A stretch of 61,142 nt of DNA from Methylibium sp. (GTDB lineage Bacteria; Pseudomonadota; Gammaproteobacteria; Burkholderiales; Burkholderiaceae_C), in assembly GCF_013817345.1 (NCBI RefSeq), contig NZ_JACDCW010000008.1, positions 1-61,142 on the forward strand, given 5' to 3'. A program made the translations under genes and the position numbers. The notes beneath the pieces were generated by a model. The model was given only the letters and a program-made list of their open reading frames with translations, was not told where the DNA came from and did not search any database. Shown piece by piece: positions 52,196-60,993 of this stretch (positions within the stretch are counted from its first letter, which is position 1; each line of letters starts with the position of its first letter).

Positions 52196-53704
52196 TCAAT
52201 CTTCTTCGTGGAAAGCGACTTCGCGCTTCTTGCGGATGGCGGGCAGCATCACGATGACGATCATCAGCATCGCTGCGACCAGCAGGCCCGCGGACAGCGG
52301 ACGCGTGACGAAGGTGCTCCATTCGCCGCGCGAGAGCAGCAATGCGCGTCGCAGGTTCTCCTCCATCATCGGCCCGAGGATGAAGCCCAGCAAAAGCGGC
52401 GCACCCTCGCATTGGAACTTGTAGAACGTGTACCCGACCAGGCCGAAGCCCGCCGCGACGAACACATCGAAGTTGTTGTTGTTGAGGGTGTACAGGCCGA
52501 TGCTGCAGAAGGTGAGGATGGCCGGGAACAGGAAGCGGTAGGGCACCGTCAGCAGCTTGATCCAGATGCCGATCATCGGCAGGTTGAGGATCACCAGCAT
52601 CAGGTTGCCGATCCACATGCTGGCGATCAGGCCCCAGAACAGATCCGGGTTGCTGGTCATCACCTGCGGGCCGGGCTGGATGCCCTTGATGGTCATCGCA
52701 CCCACCATCAGCGCCATCACGGTGTTGGGCGGGATGCCGAGCGTGAGCATCGGAATGAAGCTGGTCTGCGCGCCGGCGTTGTTCGCACTCTCCGGCCCGG
52801 CGACGCCGCGGATGTCACCCTTGCCGAACTGGCTCGCATCCTTGGCAACCTTCTTCTCCAGGGTGTAGGCGGCAAAGGCGGAAAGAATCGATCCGCCGCC
52901 TGGCAGCACACCCAGGCAGGAGCCCAGGGCCGTGCCGCGCACCACCGCCGGCCACGCCTTCTGGAAGTCGTCTTTCGTCGGCCACAGACCCTTCACGTCC
53001 TTCGTGAACACTTCGCGGTGCTCGGCCGGTTTGCCCAGGTTGGCGATGATCTCGGACAGGCCGAAGATACCCATCGCGATGCCGATGAAGCTGATGCCGT
53101 CGGTGAGCTCGGGAATGCCGAACGAAAAACGCGGCGTGCCGGAGATGACGTCGGTGTTGACCTGGCCGAGCAACAGACCGAGCACGATCATGCCCAGCGC
53201 CTTGATCAGCGAGCCCGAAGCGAGCACCACGGCGCCGATCAGGCCCACCACCATCAACGAAAAGTACTCTGCCGGCCCGAACTTGAAGGCCAGCTCCGTG
53301 AGCGGCGGCGCGAAGGCCGCGATGACCATGGTGGCCACCGAGCCGGCGAAGAACGAGCCCAGGCCCGCGGCGGCAAGCGCCGGGCCGGCACGGCCCTGGC
53401 GCGCCATCGCGTAGCCGTCGATCGCGGTGACCACCGAGCTCGACTCGCCCGGCACGTTGATAAGGATGGCCGTGGTAGAGCCGCCGTACTGCGAGCCGTA
53501 GTAGATGCCGGCCAGCATGATCAGGGCGGGCGTGGCGTCGAGCGCGTAGATCGACGGCAGCAGCATGGCCATCGTGGCGGTCGGGCCCAGGCCGGGCAGC
53601 ACACCGACGAGCGTGCCGATGACGGTGCCGAAGAAGCCGTACAGAAGATTTTCGAGCGAGAGCGCGGTCTCGAAGCCGAGGGCGAGGTTGTCGAACAGTT
53701 CCAT
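52196..53704 (-). CDS. tctA: Tripartite tricarboxylate transporter, large permease TctA
   Basis: A 502-residue inner-membrane permease with about twelve helices: FFGTVIGTLVGVLPGLGPTATMAMLLP (in parts), GIYYGSQYGGSTTAILINVPGE, and GPESANNAGAQTSFIPMLTLGIPPN. These conserved stretches are the TctA signature. The TTT transporters import citrate, other carboxylates or related solutes driven by ion gradients and need TctB plus a periplasmic TctC. tctB is upstream by 11 bases; no tctC is present here. The ATG at 53704 is chosen over one 11 codons upstream. Confidence 0.94.
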   Translation of the reverse strand: MELFDNLALGFETALSLENLLYGFFGTVIGTLVGVLPGLGPTATMAMLLPSIYALDATPALIMLAGIYYGSQYGGSTTAILINVPGESSSVVTAIDGYAMARQGRAGPALAAAGLGSFFAGSVATMVIAAFAPPLTELAFKFGPAEYFSLMVVGLIGAVVLASGSLIKALGMIVLGLLLGQVNTDVISGTPRFSFGIPELTDGISFIGIAMGIFGLSEIIANLGKPAEHREVFTKDVKGLWPTKDDFQKAWPAVVRGTALGSCLGVLPGGGSILSAFAAYTLEKKVAKDASQFGKGDIRGVAGPESANNAGAQTSFIPMLTLGIPPNTVMALMVGAMTIKGIQPGPQVMTSNPDLFWGLIASMWIGNLMLVILNLPMIGIWIKLLTVPYRFLFPAILTFCSIGLYTLNNNNFDVFVAAGFGLVGYTFYKFQCEGAPLLLGFILGPMMEENLRRALLLSRGEWSTFVTRPLSAGLLVAAMLMIVIVMLPAIRKKREVAFHEED

Positions 53705-53715
53705 GCTTGTCGTCC

Positions 53716-54177
53716 TCAGCCCATGAAAGCGGGCCACAGCGGGATGGTCAGCCCGAGGCCCTTTATGAATACCGCCCAGGACAGCACGGTGAGAGCGATG
53801 GACATGATGATCGCGCTGAGCCAGTGGAACTCTTCACCGGCCAGTGCCGACAGGATGATGAGAATCGGCAGCGACACCACCATGCCGAGCGGCGGAAGGG
53901 CCAGGCCGAACGCGATCACCGCGCCCAGCACGATGAGCAAGGGCTTGAACGCGATCGCGCCAATCGGATCGCCGTCCTCGCTCTCGATCGTCAGCGACGT
54001 GAACAGCACCACCACGCCGAGCGAGGCCAGGATGATGCCGAGGCCGAAGGGAAAGAAGGCCGGTCCGGGACGTGCCGAGCTGCCGAAGGTGTAGTTCAGA
54101 GCGCCGATGGCGAAGCTCACGCCAACGATGATGAACATGATGGCCGATCCGAAATCGCGCTGACTCTTGATCTTCAA
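53716..54177 (-). CDS. tctB: Tripartite tricarboxylate transporter, small subunit TctB
   Basis: A 153-residue protein with four helices (FGSAIMFIIVGVSFAIGAL, FFPFGLGIILASLGVVVLF, etc.) of the TctB family, the small partner of TctA. The start is a TTG at 54177 preceded by GGGGAG at seven bases, which beats other in-frame starts and gives the usual IKSQRDFGSA N-terminus. First gene of tctBA. Confidence 0.9.
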   Translation of the reverse strand: MKIKSQRDFGSAIMFIIVGVSFAIGALNYTFGSSARPGPAFFPFGLGIILASLGVVVLFTSLTIESEDGDPIGAIAFKPLLIVLGAVIAFGLALPPLGMVVSLPILIILSALAGEEFHWLSAIIMSIALTVLSWAVFIKGLGLTIPLWPAFMG

Positions 54178-54360
54178 GCGTTGTCTCCCCGTTGTCGTCA
54201 CCCACGCCGAGGCGCGGTGCTCGCATTCTAGGAATGAGGCGCTGCGCACCTCAGTGGGTAACTACGTAGCTCGGCCTAGACCGTACTCTCGCGTCAGCAC
54301 TTGCAAAGCAAGGCACCCGCGGTGCATAAGCCGGCTCGCATGGTGCGCTTGCGGCGTCAC

Positions 54361-56232
54361 TCACTCCCATCGGGGGGTGGCGCGCAGTACTTCTTCGATC
54401 GTCGTCGAACCCTGCGCGACCTTCATGGCGCCGGCCAGGCGCAGCGGCTGCAGCCCTTGCTGCACCGCCTGCTTGCGCAGCGCCGCGCCGTCGTAATTGG
54501 GATGAATGGTCGGCTGCAGCGCATCGCTCACCGCAAGCAGTTCGTACAGGCCGCTGCGCCCGCGAAAACCCGTGTGGCGGCATTCGAGGCAACCGACCGG
54601 CTTGCAGGGCCGGTACTCGCCCGAGAGCCGCCACGGCTTGATGGCTTCGGCCAATGTTTCGCGGGAGCCGCTGTCGTCAGGCGCCTTGCAGGCCGGGCAC
54701 AGTGTGCGCACCAGCCGCTGCGCCAGCACGCCGATGACGGTGGCACCGATCAGGTAGGGCGCGACGCCCAGGTCGATGAGCCGGGTGACGGCCGAGGCCG
54801 CGTCGTTGGTATGCAGCGTGCTGAACACGAGGTGGCCGGTGAGCGCGGCCTGGATCGCCATCTCGGCGGTGGCGAGGTCGCGGATCTCGCCGACCATGAT
54901 GATGTCCGGGTCCTGCCGCATCAGTGCGCGCAGGCCTTCGGCGAAGCCGAAGTCCAGCGCGGTCTGCACCTGCGTCTGGTTGAAGGCCGGCTCGATCATC
55001 TCGATCGGGTCTTCGACGGTGCACACGTTGACTTCGTCGGTGGCCAGGCGCTTGAGCGTCGAATACAGCGTGGTCGTCTTGCCGGAGCCGGTCGGGCCTG
55101 TGACGAGGATGATGCCGTGCGAACGCGTGACGAGTTGCTCCCAGAGCTTGGCGTCCTGCGTGCCGAAACCCAGGCCGTCGAGTTGCTTGACGGCGTTGTC
55201 CGGGTCGAAGATGCGCATCACCATCTTCTCGCCGAAAGCGGTGGGCAAAGTGGAAAGGCGCATCTCCACATCCCGTGTGGCGGCGCTGCTGTCGGCGCCG
55301 GGGCGGCGCGTCTTGATGCGGCCGTCCTGCGGGCGGCGCTTTTCCACCACGTCCATGCGGCCGAGCAGCTTGACCCGGCTGGTCATCGCCGTCATCACCG
55401 ACAGCGGCACCTGATACACCGTGTGCAGCACGCCGTCGATGCGAAAGCGGATCGCGCCCATCTCGCGGCGCGGCTCGAGGTGGATGTCCGAGGCGCGCTG
55501 ATCGAAGGCGTACTGCCACAGCCAGTCGACCACCTGCACCACGCCCTGGTCGTTGGCGTCGAGCTGCTTGTTCGACTTGCCCAGCTCCACCAGCTGCTCG
55601 AAGCTCGCCGGGCCCGCACCGTCGCCGCCCTTTTGCGCCGCTCGCACCGAGCGCGACAAGGTATAGAACTCGGTCGTGTAGCGCTGGATCTCCAGCGGAC
55701 TGGCCAGCGCGAGCTTGATGGTCTTGCGCGTGTGCGCCTCGATCTCGGCCAGCCAGGCGATGTCGAACGGCTCGCAGGTGGCGACGAGCGCTTCGGTCGC
55801 ACCCACCTGCACCGGCAGGGCGCAACGCCGCTCGGCGTAAGTGGCCGACATCACGTCGGCGACGCGCGCCACGTCGACCTTGAGCGGATCGATGCGCAGG
55901 TAGGGCAGCTTGCAGCGCAGCGCCAGCCACTCCGTCAGCGCCTCCACGTCGAGCGGCGCGCCGGTGCCTGCATGCACGAGGCCGGCCGCACCGAGGCGCA
56001 CGAGCGGATGCTGCGCGCTGTCGCCGGCGCCGAAACGCTGCGCGATCCGCTGCGCGTCAGGCAGCAGGATCACGCCGTCGGCCACGAGCCAGGCGACGAG
56101 TTGGCGCCAGTGCAGCGGCCCGCTCGGTGCGGCAGCGGACAGCGGCGCAAGCGGCTGCGGCGCGCTGCGCGGGCCCGCATGAGACGGCGCCGCGGCGGCG
56201 ACCTGGGGGGCGAAGGGAGGACGGGTCTTCAT
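54361..56232 (-). CDS. GspE/PulE-family type II secretion or pilus ATPase
   Basis: A 623-residue cytoplasmic ATPase. N-terminal MshEN/N1-like part (~40-180), then the ATPase core: ASDIHLEPR, Walker A GPTGSGKTTTL near residue 380, Asp box TVEDPIEMI, Walker B QDPDIIMVGEIRD, His box TGHLVFSTLHTNDAASAVTRL, and the zinc finger CPAC...CLECRHTGF. This matches GspE/PilB proteins that power type II secretion or type IV pili. The ATG overlaps the stop of the upstream gene (ATGA). No other gsp or pil gene adjoins, so its system lies elsewhere. Confidence 0.92.
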   Translation of the reverse strand: MKTRPPFAPQVAAAAPSHAGPRSAPQPLAPLSAAAPSGPLHWRQLVAWLVADGVILLPDAQRIAQRFGAGDSAQHPLVRLGAAGLVHAGTGAPLDVEALTEWLALRCKLPYLRIDPLKVDVARVADVMSATYAERRCALPVQVGATEALVATCEPFDIAWLAEIEAHTRKTIKLALASPLEIQRYTTEFYTLSRSVRAAQKGGDGAGPASFEQLVELGKSNKQLDANDQGVVQVVDWLWQYAFDQRASDIHLEPRREMGAIRFRIDGVLHTVYQVPLSVMTAMTSRVKLLGRMDVVEKRRPQDGRIKTRRPGADSSAATRDVEMRLSTLPTAFGEKMVMRIFDPDNAVKQLDGLGFGTQDAKLWEQLVTRSHGIILVTGPTGSGKTTTLYSTLKRLATDEVNVCTVEDPIEMIEPAFNQTQVQTALDFGFAEGLRALMRQDPDIIMVGEIRDLATAEMAIQAALTGHLVFSTLHTNDAASAVTRLIDLGVAPYLIGATVIGVLAQRLVRTLCPACKAPDDSGSRETLAEAIKPWRLSGEYRPCKPVGCLECRHTGFRGRSGLYELLAVSDALQPTIHPNYDGAALRKQAVQQGLQPLRLAGAMKVAQGSTTIEEVLRATPRWE

Positions 56233-57020
56233 GCGGCGGTGGCCAGGCGGTCCGGCAGATTCTGCAAGAGCTTGAGCCACTTGCGCGCCGGCAGCCCGTA
56301 TTGCGCCTCGATCGCCTCGGCCCGCGCGGCCAGCTCGGCGCGCGCCGGCAGCACCGCGCCCTTCCAGGCGAGCACGATGGTGTTGCCTTCCTTCGTTGGC
56401 TTGAGCATCGCCATGCGCTCGGCGCCGAATGCGGCGGCGATGCGCTCGGCGCTGCGCCCGAAACTCACGTCGCGGCCGAACAGGTTGACGCTCATCACAC
56501 CGCCCTCGGCGAGCAGCGCATGGCAGCCGCAGTAGAAGACCTCGTCGTCGAGCACGGGCGCAGCCGCCTCGTGATCGTACAGATCGACGCACAGCGCATC
56601 GGCCGTCGCGTGGTGGCGCGCATCGGCCACGAAGTCGGCCGCGTCGGCCTGCACGACCGCGAGCCGCGCATCGTCGTCGGGCAGGCGGAACCACAAGCGG
56701 CAGGCGCTGATGACGGTCGCATTGAGCTCCACCGCGGTGCAGCGCCAGCGCAGCTTCCTGTGGCAGAACTTGGTGAGCGCCGCCGCACCGAGGCCGAGCT
56801 GCACCGCATGGCCAGCCGGCGCGCCGGTCGGCAGCAGCAGGAGCCAAGCCATCATGCGCTGCACGTACTCGAGTTCGAGTTGCTGGGGCTTGGCCAGGCG
56901 CATGGCGCCTTGCACCCAGGGTGTGCCCAGATGAAGGAAGCGCACGCCGTCGAACTCCGACACCGTGGCCGGCGCCAGGCTCGGCTTGCGTGACCGCTTC
57001 GGTGCGGCGGTGCCAGTCAC
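56229..57020 (-). CDS. Spermidine synthase-like SAM-fold protein
   Basis: About 263 residues, SpeE-like: FLHLGTPWVQGAMRL and AVQLGLGAAALTKFC (SAM-type nucleotide loop), AVVQADAADFV, DALCVDLYDHEAAAP, and SVNLFGRDVSFG. Polyamine aminopropyltransferase fold, but the Asp pair used by true SpeE is only partly kept, so the reaction is uncertain. The start is taken as the GTG at 57020; a REP-like repeat lies right upstream, and the frame continues through it without being coding. Translationally coupled to the GspE-type gene; shares a strand with tatD. Confidence 0.82.
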   Translation of the reverse strand: MTGTAAPKRSRKPSLAPATVSEFDGVRFLHLGTPWVQGAMRLAKPQQLELEYVQRMMAWLLLLPTGAPAGHAVQLGLGAAALTKFCHRKLRWRCTAVELNATVISACRLWFRLPDDDARLAVVQADAADFVADARHHATADALCVDLYDHEAAAPVLDDEVFYCGCHALLAEGGVMSVNLFGRDVSFGRSAERIAAAFGAERMAMLKPTKEGNTIVLAWKGAVLPARAELAARAEAIEAQYGLPARKWLKLLQNLPDRLATAA

Positions 57021-57030
57021 GTCGCCGCAC

Positions 57031-57062
57031 CCCTCACCCAGCCTCTCCCCAAAGGGGAGAGG
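57031..57062. repeat. REP-like half element upstream of the spermidine synthase-like gene
   Basis: CCCTCACCCAGCCTCTCCCC leads into a perfect 9-bp hairpin, CCTCTCCCC-AAA-GGGGAGAGG (57042-57062). It shares the CCCTCACCC(C)AGCC...CTCTCCCC consensus with the full element inside ileS. It occupies the gap between tatD and the next gene, which is the usual intergenic location. Confidence 0.8.
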
Positions 57063-57111
57063 AGCCATACCACCCACGTGCGCCCCAACGCTTGCACTGG
57101 CCGGTGAAGCG

Positions 57112-57984
57112 TCATGGTGTTGGCCCGGGCGCGCCCTGCAAGGGAGGGCCAGGCCCGTCCTCCAAAGCCGCCAGCCGCGGCAAGGCGGTCCTTGCGTTCG
57201 CCTGCGTCGCCGTAGCCAGCGCCTCTGGCGTGATCCCCCGAAGCGCCGCGAGTTCGCCGGCAATACGCGGCAGCTCGCCGGGCTCGTTGCGCCCCATTGC
57301 CTCGCCCGCGGCGCGACGGGCGGCGTTGGTGTAGAGCCAGTGCGGTGGAATGTCCGGCGAGTCGGTTTCCATCACGATCGCCTCCAGCGGCACGCCGGCC
57401 GCCAGCCGGCGCAACTGCAGCGCCGTGTCGAAGGTCATCGCGCCGCCGAAGCCGAGCTTGAAGCCCAGGCCGATGAAGGCATCGGCCTGCTGCCGGCTGC
57501 CGTTGAACGCATGGGCGATGCCGCGCGGCGCACCGGACTTCATGCGCCGCAGGTGCTTGAGCAGGATGTCGGCCGAGCGGCGCACGTGCAGTAGCACCGG
57601 CAGATCGAACTCGCGCGCCATCTCGAGCTGGCGCGCGTAGAAGTGCTCCTGCTTCGAACGGTCGAGCCCGGCAACGAAATGGTCGAGGCCGATCTCGCCG
57701 ACCGCCACCAGCCGCGGGTCGCCGTGCTGCGCAGCCAGTGCCTCGCGCAGCGCCTGCAGTGCGGTGTCGTCGAGCGGCCCGATACACAGCGGATGAATGC
57801 CCAGCGCGTAGACCAGCCCATGCTCGTGGGCCAACCCGCGCACCGTATCGAAGTCGAAGGGCGCGATCGCCGGCAGCACGATCTGCGAGACGTCCGACGC
57901 GCGCGCCCGTGCCACCACCGCGGCGCGGTCGGCGTTGAATTCGGCCGCGTCGAGATGGCAGTGGGTGTCGGTCCACGTCGGCAT
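57112..57984 (-). CDS. TatD-family hydrolase
   Basis: A 290-residue TIM-barrel metal-dependent nuclease of the TatD family: metal-binding DTHCHLD (6-12), GEIGLDHF, LPVLLHVR, and ETDSPDIPPHW near residue 207. Members are 3'-5' exonucleases or deoxyaminoacyl-type hydrolases. About 25 extra C-terminal residues (AALEDGPGPPLQ...) are low-complexity. Same strand as the spermidine synthase-like and GspE-type genes. Confidence 0.93.
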   Translation of the reverse strand: MPTWTDTHCHLDAAEFNADRAAVVARARASDVSQIVLPAIAPFDFDTVRGLAHEHGLVYALGIHPLCIGPLDDTALQALREALAAQHGDPRLVAVGEIGLDHFVAGLDRSKQEHFYARQLEMAREFDLPVLLHVRRSADILLKHLRRMKSGAPRGIAHAFNGSRQQADAFIGLGFKLGFGGAMTFDTALQLRRLAAGVPLEAIVMETDSPDIPPHWLYTNAARRAAGEAMGRNEPGELPRIAGELAALRGITPEALATATQANARTALPRLAALEDGPGPPLQGAPGPTP

Positions 57985-58280
57985 CGGTGCTTCAGCCCGG
58001 ACGGCAATGCAGGTGCACGAAGGCCGTCATGCGTCGAAGGCGTGCGCCGCGCTTGGCGGGCGCAACAAGCCGCGCACAACAAGCGGATGCGGCGGCAGTC
58101 CTTGGGCCTGTTTTCATCGGCAACTCTGTCGGGTCTCGTTGTTCAGCATCGGAGGATGCCAGATGAGAACACGTTCCTTCTTCGCTCTTGCGAGCGCTGC
58201 TGCCGGGCGCGGAACAGGAGTTTGGCGATGAAAGACAGAACCGTGGCCGCCGAGGAGGACCGACGCGGCACACTGCACGC

Positions 58281-59219
58281 GTGAGCCGTCCGCCTTCTGC
58301 CCTTGCCCCAGCCACCGGGGCATGCAGCCGCCGCACGCTGCTGCGCTGGCTGCCAGGCCTGTTGCCGTTCGCACACGCGCCCTCCCTCGCCTTCGCCGCC
58401 GCCGCCTTCGATCAAGGCCTGCTGTGGCGCATCGAGCGGCCCGGCATCGCTGCGAGCCACTTGTTCGGCACCGTGCACCTGGACGATGCCCGTGTGCTCG
58501 AGTTGCCCCCGGCCGTGCATGCGGCGCTCGATGAGGCGCGCGTGTTCTTGCCCGAGCTGCGCGCCGACGCCGAGAGCGGCCGCCGGTTCGAAGCCGCGAC
58601 GCAGCTCCCGCCGGGCCAGTCGCTGCGGGCGCTGAGCGGCGAGGCGGCCTACCCGCTCATCGCCGCCGTATTGGCCAAGCGCTACGGCATTGCACCTGCC
58701 GCCACCGACCGGCTCAAACCCTGGGCCGCCTACCTCGCGCTCGAGCAGCCGACACGCCGCCAGGGCGAGATCCTCGACGGCAAGCTGCAGCGCCTGGCCG
58801 TGCAGCGCGGCCTGCCCGTCGTGCCGCTGGAAAGCCTGGACGAGCAGATCGCCTCGCTCGAAGCGGTGCCGCTGCGCAGCCAGCTAGTGCTGCTCGAAGC
58901 CAGCGCCCGTCGGCACGACGAGCAGCTCGCTGCGATCGACCAGTTGCTCGATCTCTATCTAGCTGAGGATCTGGCGGGCCTGTGGCAGCTGCAACGCAGC
59001 GTGCTCGTCGGCCAGACGCTCGCGCTGCGGGCCGCGCACGACGACCTGATCGAGCACCTGCTGCTGCGCCGCAATGCGCGCATGGTCGAGCGGCTGCTGG
59101 CGCCTCTGCGGCAAGGCGGCGCCTTCGCGGCGATAGGGGCGCTGCACCTGCACGGTGAGCAGGGCCTGCCGGCCCGGCTGGCGCGGCTGGGCTGGAGCGT
59201 CGAGCGACGCCCGGCCTGA
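58281..59219 (+). CDS. TraB/GumN-family protein
   Basis: A 312-residue exported protein. It has a signal peptide (TLLRWLPGLLPFAHAPSLAFA), then the TraB/GumN N-terminal GLLWRIERPGIAASHLFGTVHLDD (in parts) with the GTxH motif, LERLDEQI-like mid part (VVPLESLDEQIASLE) and a C-terminal GAFAAIGALHLHGEQGL with GALHL, the second conserved site. Members are probable metalloproteases of the Tiki/TraB fold. The GTG at 58281 is preferred to an earlier ATG. Confidence 0.85.
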   Translation: MSRPPSALAPATGACSRRTLLRWLPGLLPFAHAPSLAFAAAAFDQGLLWRIERPGIAASHLFGTVHLDDARVLELPPAVHAALDEARVFLPELRADAESGRRFEAATQLPPGQSLRALSGEAAYPLIAAVLAKRYGIAPAATDRLKPWAAYLALEQPTRRQGEILDGKLQRLAVQRGLPVVPLESLDEQIASLEAVPLRSQLVLLEASARRHDEQLAAIDQLLDLYLAEDLAGLWQLQRSVLVGQTLALRAAHDDLIEHLLLRRNARMVERLLAPLRQGGAFAAIGALHLHGEQGLPARLARLGWSVERRPA

Positions 59220-59302
59220 ACGGGCTCGACGCGTCGAGACACTCCAACCCGCCGCGACGCGAGAGCACGCTGCGCTCACGCTATCCCTAGGAAGGCGGCA
59301 TC

Positions 59303-59470
59303 ACCCTCGTCATCGCGCTGACTGCTTACGCGCTTACGCGCGGCGCGAGGACCGCATCGGGGCGCTGCGCGCGGGCTTTCAGATGCACCTGGCCAAGCCG
59401 GTGGAGCCGGCGGACCGATGGCCTCGGTGCTTAGCTGGCCCGGCCGCGCCGCGCCGCTTCGAGCGCCAGG
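59303..59470 (+). pseudogene. Decayed C-terminal end of a response-regulator receiver domain
   Basis: The DNA reads VIALTAYA, then, once one copy of an 8-base tandem duplication (CTTACGCG, 59325-59332 and 59333-59340) is removed, RREDRIGALRAGFQMHLAKP then VEPAD. This is the end of a receiver domain with the conserved Thr (ALTAY) and Lys (HLAKPVEP). A second frame change near 59413 gives MASVLSWPGRAA, the usual ending. No N-terminal half exists. It is a frameshifted fragment of a lost kinase or regulator. Confidence 0.7.
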
Positions 59471-59550
59471 CAGCGCGCGCCCTCGCACCCGTGCAGGCGC
59501 GTGATTTGCCCGTTTCAGGGCCGAACGACTCCTCGCCCCCGAGACTTCCC

Positions 59551-60993
59551 ATGAACACCACTCCCTCGACCCGCCCCCTCGCCGTCGTCACCGGCGCGTC
59601 CACCGGCATCGGCTTCGAGCTGGCCAAGTGCTGCGCCGAAAACGGCTTCGATCTGCTCATCGCCGCCGACGAGCCGCAGATCGATGACGCCGCGGGCCGA
59701 TTGCGCGCGAGCGGTACGGCCGTGGAGGCAGTGCAGGCCGACCTGGCCACGTCCGAAGGCGTCGGCAAGCTCTATGCCGCGATCCGCAACCGGCCGGTCG
59801 AGGCGCTGCTCGCCAATGCGGGGCGCGGGCTCGGCAAGGGCTTTCTCGAACAGGATTTCGACGCCGTCAAGCGCGTGATCGACACCAACATCACGGGCAC
59901 GATCGAGCTGCTGCACAAGGTGGCGCGGGACATGCGCTCGCGGGGCCGGGGGCGAATCCTCATCACCGGCTCGATCGCCGGCTTCATGCCGGGCAGCTAC
60001 CAGGCCGCCTACAACGGCAGCAAGGCCTTCCTCGATTCCTTTTCCTTCGCGCTGCGCAACGAGCTCGAAGACAGCGGCGTGACCGTCACCTGCCTGATGC
60101 CGGGCGCCACCGACACCGATTTCTTCGAGCGTGCCGACATGCTCGACACCAAGGTCGGCACCATGAAGAAGGACGACCCGGCCATGGTGGCGAAGCTCGG
60201 CTTCGAGGCCATGATGAAAGGCAGTGGCGACGTGGTCACCGGCCTGAAGAACAAATTGCAGGTGGCAATGGCTCATGTGACGCCCGCGCCGGTGCTCGCG
60301 AAGATGCACCGCAAGCAGGCCGCACCGGGCACCGCGCACAAGCCACCGAAGCTCACGGGCACCAATGCGGATGTGGCGGCCGGCGCGATCGGCGGCCTGG
60401 CCGGCGGCACTGCCGTGTCGACCCTGCTCCTGCTGACCGAAGCGGCCGGCGTGGACAACGCCTCCGACATGGTGAGGATGCAGCGCCGCGGCGCTGCCCG
60501 GCTCGGCATGGCGCACCGGCCGGTGGGCGCGGCCGGCACGCTGGCCGAAGAAGCCATCGGCCATACCGGACACATGGCGCTCTCCGTGGCGCTCGGTGCT
60601 GCCTACGGCGCCAGTTTCAAGAAGAGCTCACTGCCCCCGGCGGTTTCCGGCGCGGCTTTCGGAATCGCCTTCTTCCCCATCGCCTACGGCGTGGTTGGCC
60701 CGCTGCTCGGGCTGACCCGCAACCCGGCGCACGAGCGGTCGATGACGATGGTGCGCCGCGCCGTCGTGCATGGCGTGTTCGGCATCGTTACCGCACTGGT
60801 CGCCGATCGCGCCGCTCGGCGCTTGCATGCCAAAGCCCGCGACAAGGCTGCCGTTCGCCAAGCGCCGTCGGAGCACAACGCGCATGGCCTCGACAGCCAA
60901 GGGCCCTCTGCAAACGTGACGACCGCCGAACCCGTGGCCGCATGGCCCGGAGCCAACTCCGTTCCGACGAGCGTGCCGGCGCTGCTGCGCTGA
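59551..60993 (+). CDS. SDR oxidoreductase fused to a C-terminal membrane-associated domain
   Basis: A 480-residue protein. Residues ~1-260 are a classical SDR: TGASTGIG (14-21), LLANAGRGLG, and YQAAYNGSKAFLDSF with the Tyr and Lys. After a linker (~263-290) comes a second region with several glycine-rich helices (AAGAIGGLAGGTAVSTLLLL, HMALSVALGAAYGASF, FGIAFFPIAYGVVGPLLG) and a basic tail. This part resembles DUF1440-type inner-membrane domains, though the match is weak. The ATG at 59551 starts at the SDR; a longer frame upstream is not coding. The fusion is uncommon. Confidence 0.8.
   Translation: MNTTPSTRPLAVVTGASTGIGFELAKCCAENGFDLLIAADEPQIDDAAGRLRASGTAVEAVQADLATSEGVGKLYAAIRNRPVEALLANAGRGLGKGFLEQDFDAVKRVIDTNITGTIELLHKVARDMRSRGRGRILITGSIAGFMPGSYQAAYNGSKAFLDSFSFALRNELEDSGVTVTCLMPGATDTDFFERADMLDTKVGTMKKDDPAMVAKLGFEAMMKGSGDVVTGLKNKLQVAMAHVTPAPVLAKMHRKQAAPGTAHKPPKLTGTNADVAAGAIGGLAGGTAVSTLLLLTEAAGVDNASDMVRMQRRGAARLGMAHRPVGAAGTLAEEAIGHTGHMALSVALGAAYGASFKKSSLPPAVSGAAFGIAFFPIAYGVVGPLLGLTRNPAHERSMTMVRRAVVHGVFGIVTALVADRAARRLHAKARDKAAVRQAPSEHNAHGLDSQGPSANVTTAEPVAAWPGANSVPTSVPALLR

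Noticed and set aside
52058-56535. Long plus-strand open frames opposite tctAB and the GspE-type gene
   Set aside because: Compositionally biased (His/Arg/Asp/Gln-rich) shadows of well-supported minus-strand genes.
58162-58230. Short frame starting MRTRSFFALASAAAGRG
   Set aside because: Looks like a tiny signal peptide but ends after 22 residues and has no conservation that I can see.
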